Shown: in pieces, positions 41,586 to 49,085 of the stretch
Numbering within the stretch: position 1 is the first letter of the stretch
How the letters are laid out: each line of letters opens with the position of its first letter
From: Corynebacterium minutissimum
Lineage (GTDB): Bacteria; Actinomycetota; Actinomycetes; Mycobacteriales; Mycobacteriaceae
Assembly (NCBI RefSeq): GCF_016889765.1
Contig: NZ_CP069533.1
Coordinates: 1,612,001-1,676,000, forward strand
DNA: 64,000 nucleotides
Direction of reading: 5' to 3'
Program-made: the position numbers and the translations under genes
Notes under the pieces: model-generated
What the model was told of the DNA's origin: nothing
Database searches by the model: none
What the model saw: only the letters and a program-made list of their open reading frames with translations

Positions 41586-42380
41586 TTAGGGCCGCGGCTT
41601 TCCTTGAATCCAGTAGACGGACCAGATGACGTCCTCGCGCGGCACACCCCAGTCGTGCACGGCTATGGCACGCACTGCTTTGGCGAGGTCCCCTTCGCCG
41701 GATACCCATACCGAATCGGGTGCAGTATCCGGGGTGAAACGAGAGTCAAGGAGCTGTCTGGCACGCGCAATGTGTTCCTCGTGCGGAGCGGAAACCATGG
41801 TGAGCGAGCGAACCTTGCCGCTCCACGTTTCCTCAAATCCATCCTCAATTTCGTCGTCGCTTGCGACCAGTGCAACGACGTCGACCCCGCCCAAGGCGTC
41901 CGGTGAGAAAGCTTCGTAATGTTCCAGGATGTGCCACAGCGCCGGAAGAGCGGAGGCGTCTGCGAGTAACAGTTGTGATTTCCTAGGTTCTTGCCACCGT
42001 GCTTGTCCCGTATATATTCCTGCGGTATCCCCAGGTTGAGCCTTGCGGATCCAGTGCGTGCCCGGGCCATTATCGCCATGGGTTACCACGTCGACGTCGA
42101 TAGTGTGGGCGTCATGATTGAGCCTGCGAATCGTGTACCACCGCAATGCTGGGCGAATCTTGGCGGGCAATCCCGTGACGGCGGCGCGAACATTGGAATC
42201 TTCAACCGGAAATGGCGAAAACTCCTGCCCGTCTTGGGGCATGAGGAGCCCAAAGTATTCGTCAGGCCCGGCTAACGGGTAGGAACCAAACGCTGGTGAG
42301 TGAAAAGTTAGTCGGTGTAGCCGTGGCTTGAGGCGGGTGTTCCCGGTGAGGGTGACGGGTAGTAGGCGGTGATGTGTCAA
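41586..42380 (-). CDS. Siderophore-interacting protein (ferric-siderophore reductase, ViuB family)
   Basis: 264 residues. FAD-binding motif 'RWYTIRR' (RxYTxR, about residue 81), 'DVDVVTHGDNGPGTHWIRKAQPGD', 'LLLADASALPAL' and the C-terminal 'GVPREDVIWSVYWIQGK' define the SIP family. It reduces ferric siderophores in the cytoplasm to free iron. The start appears to be TTG 42380, as no better codon is found. It is divergent from the iron ABC operon and shares the DtxR box at 42427-42445. Confidence 0.88.
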   Translation of the reverse strand: MTHHRLLPVTLTGNTRLKPRLHRLTFHSPAFGSYPLAGPDEYFGLLMPQDGQEFSPFPVEDSNVRAAVTGLPAKIRPALRWYTIRRLNHDAHTIDVDVVTHGDNGPGTHWIRKAQPGDTAGIYTGQARWQEPRKSQLLLADASALPALWHILEHYEAFSPDALGGVDVVALVASDDEIEDGFEETWSGKVRSLTMVSAPHEEHIARARQLLDSRFTPDTAPDSVWVSGEGDLAKAVRAIAVHDWGVPREDVIWSVYWIQGKPRP

Positions 42381-42426
42381 GGGGTGTGTTCCTAGGTAGG
42401 AGGGAGATTTGAAACCATCATAAAGT

Positions 42427-42445
42427 ATAGGTTAGGCTAGGCTCA
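42427..42445. promoter_or_regulatory. DtxR-type iron box
   Basis: A 19-bp site with core AGGTTAGGCTA, about 15 of 19 positions matching the DtxR consensus (TTAGGTTAGSCTAACCTAA). It lies in the divergent control region of the siderophore-interacting protein gene and the ferric-siderophore ABC operon. Iron-loaded DtxR should repress both. Confidence 0.8.
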
Positions 42446-42505
42446 AATAAATTAGGGGGTGCGTATGCTCACGTGCCCGTTCGCAGTGAAGGAAAGGTTT
42501 ATTCC

Positions 42506-43450
42506 ATGGTTGCCATCAACCGGCGCGCGAAAGCCGTGCTTGCGATTGTCTCGGCGGTAGCGATTGCTCTGACGGGCTGCTCACGTGGAAGCGGCGATGA
42601 CAGCGCGGGCGTGGCCGGCGCAGACGAGCCCAGGGTTGCAAGCCTTGGGCTGGGAGATGCCGATACCGTGCTGGCGCTCGGACTTACTCCCGTTGCTGTG
42701 GCCCCCTGGGGTGCGAAAGGGGATGGTGATCCCTCCGGAGTTGGTCCATGGGCGAAGGAGCTTTTGGGAGATGCCCAGCCCGAGGTGATCTATAACACCG
42801 CCTCCGGTTTCACGGCCGAGGTTCTTGAGCAGGTCACTGCCTCGGACCCCACACAGATCATCGCCGTGAACCAGGCAGTGGACCAGGAGGCAAAGAAATC
42901 CCTCGAGGATATCGCCCCGCTGACCGTGAAGCCCGAAGGTTTCGAGGACTGGCAGATCCCCTGGGATGAGCAAGTCAAGACCATCGCCTCTGCCGTGGAT
43001 AAGGAAGAGGAGGGGGAGAAGCTCATTGACCAAGCAGAGGGCGCCTTTGAGCAGTTCAAGGACTCCCACCCGGAGCTGCAGGGCAAGCGCGCAGCCATCC
43101 TCATGCCCTATGGCGGGAAGCTGGGCCTCTACACGGCAGAAGACGGCCGTGGCCAGTTCATCGAAGACCTCGGCTTTGAGATCCCCAAGGAACTGCAGGG
43201 TGATGGTTCCAGCTTCTTCGTGGACTATGCCCCGGAAAACTACTCCCAGCTCAACAATGTGGACTATCTGTTCGTCTTGGATTACAACGGTGCGGTCGAT
43301 GAGCTGAAGAAGGATTCCACATTCCAAGGCCTGGACGTGGTCACGGATGGCCGTGTTCGCTACCTGGACACAGACACCGGCAATGCGATGAGCGTGCCGA
43401 ACCCGCTGACGATCCCGTGGGCCGTCAACAAGTTCGAAGAGCAGCTCTAA
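42506..43450 (+). CDS. Ferric-siderophore ABC transporter substrate-binding lipoprotein
   Basis: 314 residues with a signal peptide ending in lipobox LTGC. A FepB/FhuD-type cluster A-II fold follows: 'RVASLGLGDADTVLALGLTPVAV', 'PEVIYNTASGFTAEVLEQVTASDPTQIIAV', 'YLFVLDYNG' and a C-terminal 'NPLTIPWAVNKFEEQL'. Start ATG 42506 follows GAAGGAAAGG. It is the first gene of a four-gene operon behind the DtxR box. The particular siderophore is unknown. Confidence 0.88.
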   Translation: MVAINRRAKAVLAIVSAVAIALTGCSRGSGDDSAGVAGADEPRVASLGLGDADTVLALGLTPVAVAPWGAKGDGDPSGVGPWAKELLGDAQPEVIYNTASGFTAEVLEQVTASDPTQIIAVNQAVDQEAKKSLEDIAPLTVKPEGFEDWQIPWDEQVKTIASAVDKEEEGEKLIDQAEGAFEQFKDSHPELQGKRAAILMPYGGKLGLYTAEDGRGQFIEDLGFEIPKELQGDGSSFFVDYAPENYSQLNNVDYLFVLDYNGAVDELKKDSTFQGLDVVTDGRVRYLDTDTGNAMSVPNPLTIPWAVNKFEEQL

Positions 43451-44518
43451 GTGCTCGCACTACCGAGGAAGGCTGACGCTATCCACGGTGCTGCGGGCAC
43501 ACACCACGACGACAAGGCGGCCACGCTGGACTCGCGGGGGAGAAGCCGCGCGCGGCTGACCACGGGACTCGTTATTGCGACCCTTCTCCTTTTCCTGTGC
43601 TCGCTGGTAGTGGGGTCAAGGGCTATCCCGTTGTCTGATCTGTTTGTTGCCCTCCTCCACGGGGGCGAAGCAGATATCGAGAACATCGTGTGGGATTTGC
43701 GTATCCCCCGCACGTTCGTGGCCTACTTCGCGGGAGCAGCAATCGCGGTATCGGGTGTCATCGCTCAGTCCTGGACTAGAAACCCCTTGGCTGATCCGGG
43801 CTTCATCGGTATCACCGCGGGAGCATCGTTCCTGGTTGCCCTCGGGACGGCGCTAGGTGTCGCCACCTCAACCGGGATGCGGACCGCGCTCGCCCTTGTA
43901 GGCGCCGGCCTGGCCACGGCATTAGTGCTGGGTGTATCTCGGCGGTTTCAGGATCCCTTGACGCTGGTCTTGGTCGGCGCAGGAGTTGCTGCTGCCTTGA
44001 GTTCTGGCGCCATGCTGATCGGCCTGTACTCCACGGATGTCCTCGACAGTATGCGTCGGTGGACCATCGGCTCCACGTTCGGGCGCGGCCCTGAGGATGT
44101 CGCCATCGCGGGTATCGGATTGCTCGTCGGGCTTATCATTGCCGTACGTGTGGCACGCCCGCTCGATCTTTTGGCAATGGGGGAGGAATCCTCGGTTGCC
44201 TTGGGTGGCTCGCCCTCGCTAACGCGGCGCGGAGCGGCCTTGAGCATCGTCATCTTAGCGGGCTGCGCTACCGCAGCGACGGGACCTGTTGCCTTCGTCG
44301 GGTTTGCCATTCCGCATCTGTTGCGCCGGCTTACGGGGCCAGAAGTCGCCGCAATGATCGCTCCTGCCGCATTACTCGGTGGTTGTTCCGTGCTCGCTGC
44401 GGATATTCTCGGCCGCCTCATCGCGGGCCCTTCAGAGTTGGAGATGTCCATCGTTGTGGCCTTTGTCGGCGCACCATTTCTCATCTGGGCCGTGCACCGA
44501 GGGGAGTACAAACTATGA
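43451..44518 (+). CDS. Ferric-siderophore ABC permease (FecCD family)
   Basis: 355 residues with an N-terminal hydrophilic leader (about 35) and then about nine to ten helices. It contains 'LRIPRTFVAYFAGAAIAVSGVIAQSWTRNPLADPGFIGITAGASF' and 'GPVAFVGFAIPHLLRRL', FecCD signatures. The GTG start directly follows the preceding stop. It likely pairs with the next permease as a heterodimer. Confidence 0.88.
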   Translation: MLALPRKADAIHGAAGTHHDDKAATLDSRGRSRARLTTGLVIATLLLFLCSLVVGSRAIPLSDLFVALLHGGEADIENIVWDLRIPRTFVAYFAGAAIAVSGVIAQSWTRNPLADPGFIGITAGASFLVALGTALGVATSTGMRTALALVGAGLATALVLGVSRRFQDPLTLVLVGAGVAAALSSGAMLIGLYSTDVLDSMRRWTIGSTFGRGPEDVAIAGIGLLVGLIIAVRVARPLDLLAMGEESSVALGGSPSLTRRGAALSIVILAGCATAATGPVAFVGFAIPHLLRRLTGPEVAAMIAPAALLGGCSVLAADILGRLIAGPSELEMSIVVAFVGAPFLIWAVHRGEYKL

Positions 44519-45567
44519 GTGGGCGGGTGAAGGGGGACGTCGTCAAGCATCTGCGTTCCCAAGAGCGGCAACGCCGGACATGGATATGGGTGGCCACCTG
44601 CTTCTTTGTTCTGGTCGCGGCAAGCTCCTATGTCCTCCTGTTGGGACAAGGCCCAGTGGGCTTGAGCCCGGGGCAGGTTGTGGAGATCCTCAACGGCGGG
44701 GGAAGCCGAAGCGAGATTCGTGTTGTCTGGGACCTGCGCATGCCCGTAGCGCTAGCGACCCTCATCGTGGGTGCCGCGCTCGGCTTGGCGGGCTCGTGGA
44801 CGCAATCGATGTCGCGCAATCCACTGGCTTCGCCGGACATCCTTGGCGTGACTGGTGGCGCGTCCGTCATGGTGGTCATCGGAACGGTGCTCTCCCGGCC
44901 TCTCCTCGCTGAGGGGCTCTCCATGTTCTGGTGGCGGGCGGGACTTGCGCTGCTGGGCGCGGTGCTAGCAGCCATCCTGCTCGTAGCACTTGGGGGAATC
45001 GGTACGAGCAACCGCATTGTTATCGTCGGAATCGCGCTGTCGCTGCTGTTTCATGCACTGGTGGCGTATTTGTTGCGTGCAGCCGAGATCCTCCGTGCGG
45101 CGCAATCCCAGCTATGGCTGGCAGGAACGACAGGCTTTGTTCGGATGGACGTCATTGTTCCACTGCTCGTGGGGTTGATGCCTTTCGTGGTTCTCGGCCT
45201 GTGGTGTGCTCGGGAGCTACCACTCCTGGCACACGATGATCTTTCGGCCCTCTCCTTGGGGGTCAACATCACGCGCACACGTGCTCTCCTGTTGGTTGCG
45301 GCTACGGGCATTTGCGCGGTGACCGTTTCCGTGGCTGGGCCTATCGGCTTCATTGCGCTTCTGGCCCCGCATGTGGGGCGCATTGTTGCCCGGACGCCCA
45401 CGCCTGTGCCGCTGGTCTCCGGCGCTGCCGGCGCTGCCTTGTTGAGTGTGTGCGCTGTCATTGCTGGAATGCTTCCGATGGACGCTCCAGTGGGTGCGGT
45501 GTCTTCCATTATTGGTGGGTGTGCCTTGGTCATCTTGGTGTGGAATGCCGCACGGCGGAGAGGATAA
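44515..45567 (+). CDS. Ferric-siderophore ABC permease (FecCD family)
   Basis: 350 residues with ten predicted helices. 'WDLRMPVALATLIVGAALGLAGSWTQSMSRNPLASPDILGVTGGAS' and 'GPIGFIALLAPHVGRIV' are FecCD marks. The ATG at 44515 overlaps the preceding TGA (ATGA). An upstream in-frame extension overlapping the first permease by 130 bp is rejected. Confidence 0.88.
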   Translation: MSGRVKGDVVKHLRSQERQRRTWIWVATCFFVLVAASSYVLLLGQGPVGLSPGQVVEILNGGGSRSEIRVVWDLRMPVALATLIVGAALGLAGSWTQSMSRNPLASPDILGVTGGASVMVVIGTVLSRPLLAEGLSMFWWRAGLALLGAVLAAILLVALGGIGTSNRIVIVGIALSLLFHALVAYLLRAAEILRAAQSQLWLAGTTGFVRMDVIVPLLVGLMPFVVLGLWCARELPLLAHDDLSALSLGVNITRTRALLLVAATGICAVTVSVAGPIGFIALLAPHVGRIVARTPTPVPLVSGAAGAALLSVCAVIAGMLPMDAPVGAVSSIIGGCALVILVWNAARRRG

Positions 45568-45573
45568 AAGCTT

Positions 45574-46368
45574 GTGAATGATAGAGAAATTACGGCTACC
45601 GGCATTTATGCCGGTTATAAGGACGGGGAAGACATCCTGTCCGGCGTTGACCTGGTAGCCCGCCCGGGAGAAATCACCACGCTCATTGGGCCTAACGGCT
45701 GCGGAAAGTCCACGTTGCTGAAGACCCTGTCTAAGATTCTTCGCCCGCGGCAGGGACGTGTGCATATCGGCGAGATGGACGTGCACGCCATGAGCGCGAA
45801 GGAAGCAGCTACCCACGTGGCCCTTCTCCCGCAGCAGCCGACGGCGCCGGACGGGCTGCGGGTGGGCGAACTCGTCGCGCGTGGGCGCTACCCGCACCTG
45901 GGCCGCGGCAGGGGCCTGTCCGCGGAAGACCGCGACATCATCGCGCAGGCCTGCGTGGAGACTGGTATTACTGACTTCATCGATCGGGATATTGCGGCGC
46001 TCTCGGGTGGCCAACGCCAGCGGGTATGGCTCGCGCTTGCCTTGGCTCAGGACACGCCAGTGCTGCTTCTCGACGAACCCACCACCTTCCTCGATCCAGC
46101 CCACGCAATCAGCGTGCTGGAGCTTGTGCGTGCACAAGCCGACGCCGGGAAAACGGTGGTCGTTGTGCTGCACGATCTCATGTTGGCCGGCCAGTACTCC
46201 GACACCATGGTGGTCATGAACAACGGCGAGGTCATCGCGCAGGGAAGTCCCCGGCAGGCGCTGACGAAAGAAGTGCTGGCAGCCGCCTATGGCATCGACG
46301 TCGAGATCTGGGATGACCCGCGAAGCGACGCCCCCGTCATCGTTCCGCGTGGGGTGCTCAGGGACTAG
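45574..46368 (+). CDS. Ferric-siderophore ABC ATP-binding protein (FecE/FepC type)
   Basis: 264 residues. Walker A 'GPNGCGKST', Q-loop 'ALLPQQPTAPDGLRV', signature 'LSGGQRQRVWLA', Walker B 'VLLLDEPTTFLDPAH' and 'VVVLHDLMLAGQYSD' are complete. The 'TTFLD' variant is typical of iron-siderophore ATPases. The GTG start lies 6 bp after the permease stop. Confidence 0.9.
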   Translation: MNDREITATGIYAGYKDGEDILSGVDLVARPGEITTLIGPNGCGKSTLLKTLSKILRPRQGRVHIGEMDVHAMSAKEAATHVALLPQQPTAPDGLRVGELVARGRYPHLGRGRGLSAEDRDIIAQACVETGITDFIDRDIAALSGGQRQRVWLALALAQDTPVLLLDEPTTFLDPAHAISVLELVRAQADAGKTVVVVLHDLMLAGQYSDTMVVMNNGEVIAQGSPRQALTKEVLAAAYGIDVEIWDDPRSDAPVIVPRGVLRD

Positions 46369-46417
46369 GAATTCTCGTTGGGTGGCACGGGGAGAAAGAA
46401 GTCCCGAGAGCCGCGAT

Positions 46418-46446
46418 TTGGAGTTGGCTAGCGTGGCTTGTATAGT
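46418..46446 (+). promoter_or_regulatory. Promoter of rplJ-rplL
   Basis: -35 TTGGAG (46418-46423), 17-bp spacer, -10 TATAGT (46441-46446). Confidence 0.65.
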
Positions 46447-46451
46447 TCCTA

Positions 46452-46700
46452 GCGAAGTTTGAACGGCCTGAAAGGTCGAGTCAAAGTTCACCGAAGACCG
46501 TCGGTCATCCGGATACCCGGATCGAAGGTTCCTCATCCTAGGGGACGGCCCACGCAGGAGACACTTTGCGATTAATCGCGGCATTCTCTTATGCCGCGCG
46601 CCCTGTGCTCTTGCACGGGGCTTTTGTTGTTTCGGTTGTCCATTGGGCAAGCGGAGTAGGGAAGGCCCCGGCGGAAAACACAAGAGATGTTTCGAAAGGA
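46452..46700 (+). ncRNA. Ribosomal protein L10 leader
   Basis: A long structured 5' leader before rplJ, with GC-rich helices around 46470-46560 and a terminal hairpin. It matches in position and layout the L10 leader that binds the L10-L7/L12 complex for feedback control. Confidence 0.65.
46600..46625 (+). terminator. Attenuator hairpin in the L10 leader
   Basis: GCCCTGTGC (46600-46608), TCTT loop, GCACGGGGC (46613-46621), then TTTT. Confidence 0.7.
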
Positions 46701-46713
46701 GGCGAAGTAGAAA

Positions 46714-47235
46714 ATGGCAAACCCGAAGAACACCGCAGACCTGGCAAAGCTGAAGGAGAAGCTCGATGGCGCTAACTCCATCGTGCTGACCGAGTACCGT
46801 GGTCTGACCGTGGGTCAGCTCCAGGAGCTGCGTAACAACCTCGGCTTTGACGTTGAGTACTCCGTCGCCAAGAACACCCTCTTCAAGATCGCTGCCAACG
46901 AAGCTGGCATCGAGGGTCTTGACGAGCACCTGACTGGCCCGACCGCTATCGCGTTCATCAAGGGCGAGGCAGTGGATGCCGCTAAGGTCATCAAGAAGTT
47001 TGCTGATGACAACAAGGCATTCGTCGTCAAGGGTGGCTACATGGACGGCAACATCCTGTCTGCCGACCAGGTTGCAGCCATCGCTGAGCTGGACAACCGC
47101 GAGACCACTCTCGCCAAGCTGGCTGGCGCCATGAAGGGTTCTATGGCAAAGGCTGCTGCCGTATTCAACGCTCCTGCTACCAAGATGGTCCGCACCGCTG
47201 CGGCCCTGCAGGACAAGAAGGCTGCAGAAGCTTAA
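46714..47235 (+). CDS. rplJ: 50S ribosomal protein L10
   Basis: 173 residues: 'LKEKLDGANSIVLTEYRGLTVGQLQELRNNL', 'VAKNTLFKIAANEAG' and 'LTGPTAIAFIKGEAVDAAKVIKKFA', ending with an alpha-helical Ala-rich tail that carries L7/L12 dimers. Ribosome site GAAAGGAGG. Confidence 0.98.
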   Translation: MANPKNTADLAKLKEKLDGANSIVLTEYRGLTVGQLQELRNNLGFDVEYSVAKNTLFKIAANEAGIEGLDEHLTGPTAIAFIKGEAVDAAKVIKKFADDNKAFVVKGGYMDGNILSADQVAAIAELDNRETTLAKLAGAMKGSMAKAAAVFNAPATKMVRTAAALQDKKAAEA

Positions 47236-47323
47236 GACGCCGGCATACGGCGCACAACTTAAACACACACACTTTTATCTGGCCGCCTAGGGTGGCCAGG
47301 AACACTGAGAAAGGATGCCAATC

Positions 47324-47710
47324 ATGGCTAAGCTCACCAAGGACGAGCTCATTGAAGCTTTCAAGGAAATGACCCTCATCGAGCTCTCCGAGTTCGTTAA
47401 GGAATTCGAGGAGGTCTTCGACGTTGAGGCCGCTGCTCCGGTTGCTGCCGTTGCTGCTGGTGCCCCGGCTGCCGGCGGTGCCGCTGAGGAAGAGAAGACC
47501 GAGTTCGACGTCGTTCTGACCGACGCTGGTGCTAAGAAGATCGGCGTTATTAAGGCTGTTCGCGAGATCGTCTCCGGCCTGGGCCTGAAGGAAGCCAAGG
47601 AAATGGTTGAGGGTGCTCCGAAGGCTATCCTCGAGGGCGCTTCCAAGGATGACGCTGAGGCTGCCAAGGCTAAGCTCGAAGAGGCTGGCGCTTCCGTCGA
47701 GCTCAAGTAA
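47324..47710 (+). CDS. rplL: 50S ribosomal protein L7/L12
   Basis: 128 residues: an N-terminal dimerisation domain, Ala/Gly-rich hinge (about residues 35-55) and C-terminal factor-binding domain 'EFDVVLTDAGAKKIGVIKAVREIVSGLGLKEAKEMVEGAPK'. ATG 47324 gives the standard 'MAKLTKDELIEAFKEM'. The in-frame ATG at 47315 is too close to GAAAGGA. Confidence 0.98.
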   Translation: MAKLTKDELIEAFKEMTLIELSEFVKEFEEVFDVEAAAPVAAVAAGAPAAGGAAEEEKTEFDVVLTDAGAKKIGVIKAVREIVSGLGLKEAKEMVEGAPKAILEGASKDDAEAAKAKLEEAGASVELK

Positions 47711-47759
47711 TTCACCTGAATTACTCAAGCTTTCCTGCGCGGCACTCTCGCTGCGCACC

Positions 47760-47805
47760 AACAACCTCGTTCCGCATGTGCGCGGTGCGGGGTTGTTCCC
47801 GTTTT
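47760..47805 (+). terminator. Terminator after rplL
   Basis: AACAACCTCG pairs with CGGGGTTGTT (one G-T pair), followed by CCCGTTTT. Confidence 0.75.
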
Positions 47806-47820
47806 AATGAATGTGGGCTG

Positions 47821-47826
47821 TAGAAT
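47821..47826 (+). promoter_or_regulatory. -10 box of the DUF3068 gene (leaderless)
   Basis: TAGAAT ends 8 nt before ATG 47835. Confidence 0.5.
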
Positions 47827-47834
47827 GAGCCACC

Positions 47835-48791
47835 ATGCTGCCCAAGTCCCGCATCTTCTCCGTCCTCCTGCTCGGCCTCGGCGTTGCGTTGATCGCGGCC
47901 GGCCTGGCGGCGTCGAGCTTCTTGAGCTTTAGCCCGCGCCTGCCGCTGGACATCAAGGACACCACGTGGACGATGCAGGATGAGAACGCCACCGCGCAGG
48001 AGCTGTCCGCAGAGGGCGTCTCGCAGTACGAGGGGCCGATGACCTATCAGCTCAACCTGGACATCCAGGATCCGGCGGACAAGGAGACAGCAACGCTGCG
48101 AGTCGGCGAATCCGCCATCCGCGGTGGCACGGGCAACGTGGAAGACTTAAGCTTTGCGCGCGTGTGGAATTATCCCGTCGACCGCCTCAGCGGTGAGGCC
48201 ACGGGCCCGGCAGCACTTTCTCATACCATGGGCTCGCCCACGGCGGAGGTTCCCGTTGAGGGCTACTGGTTAAAGCTTCCCGCCGATGCTGAGCAGACCA
48301 CCTATCCGGTCTTCGACCCGGTGCTGCGCAAAGCAGCCGACGCCGTGTTCGAGGAGTCCCTCGAGATCGACGGCCGTACGGTCTACCGCTACCACCAGGA
48401 GATTGAACCCACCAACGTGGCTACCCTTTATGCCGGGAACACGACCACCACGCTGAGCAATGAGGATGGTTCCACCGAGCAGGGCTATCTTTTCCACGCT
48501 GCAACACGGGACCTCTTTGTGGACCAAGCCACCGGGCTCGTCGTGGGTATGGACGTCGATATCAAGGACTACTGGGCTGACCGTGAGGGCAACGAACGTG
48601 AGGTGCAGCTCGCGTTTCAGGGTGCAACTGATGAGGAGTCCCGCGCGGAGCTCCTTCAGCAGGCCGGGCGCTTCCCACGCAGTGCTGTGGGGCAGTGGGT
48701 ACGCTGGGGCGGCGTTGGAGTCGGTGCCGTTCTGGTGTTGCTTGGGGCGCTGGGCGCTTTCCGACGTCCCACCAACCGCCACTCCCGCTAG
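47835..48791 (+). CDS. DUF3068 (PorA-family) membrane protein
   Basis: 318 residues. An N-terminal membrane helix (about 8-30) is followed by a large extracytoplasmic domain with 'YQLNLDIQDPADKETATLRVGES...FARVWNYPVDRLSG', 'YRYHQEIEPTNVATLYAG' and 'LFVDQATGLVVGMDVDIKDYW', and a C-terminal membrane helix (about 286-306). This is the DUF3068/PorA-family plan found in mycolate actinobacteria. Its function is poorly known and it need not be a pore. It stands alone between rplL and rpoB. Confidence 0.8.
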   Translation: MLPKSRIFSVLLLGLGVALIAAGLAASSFLSFSPRLPLDIKDTTWTMQDENATAQELSAEGVSQYEGPMTYQLNLDIQDPADKETATLRVGESAIRGGTGNVEDLSFARVWNYPVDRLSGEATGPAALSHTMGSPTAEVPVEGYWLKLPADAEQTTYPVFDPVLRKAADAVFEESLEIDGRTVYRYHQEIEPTNVATLYAGNTTTTLSNEDGSTEQGYLFHAATRDLFVDQATGLVVGMDVDIKDYWADREGNEREVQLAFQGATDEESRAELLQQAGRFPRSAVGQWVRWGGVGVGAVLVLLGALGAFRRPTNRHSR

Positions 48792-48953
48792 CCGCTCGCG
48801 CTAGAGGCCCGCGCGTGCGGATCTCGGTAGCGACACGCCGCGTGCGCGTTTCGCCTTTACAAGGCTGCCCTTATGCTATAGGCTAATTCGTTGCGCTGGA
48901 ATCTGGATCTTTAGTGCACATTTAGCCTTTCGAGCGGTGATGGCAAAACCGAC

Positions 48954-48980
48954 TTGACAAGGTGATTTTGTGCATTCTAA
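48954..48980 (+). promoter_or_regulatory. Probable rpoB promoter
   Basis: TTGACA (48954-48959) is an ideal -35. The downstream TGCATTCTAAA (48971-48981) holds the -10, though its exact register (CATTCT, TTCTAA or CTAAAC) is uncertain. A leader of about 100 nt would precede rpoB. Confidence 0.55.
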
Positions 48981-49085
48981 ACCCAGTCACTCCACAGCAG
49001 ACCGAATGCTAAATCTACCAGCGGTTTTGCACCTCACCGGCCAGGGTGGGGCCGCAATCCGCCAGAGGTACTGGAAGGACCCATC

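Noticed and set aside
45217..47268. A 683-codon minus-strand frame spanning the iron ATPase, L10 leader and rplJ
   Set aside because: It crosses several well-supported plus-strand genes and the L10 leader, and has no recognisable domain.
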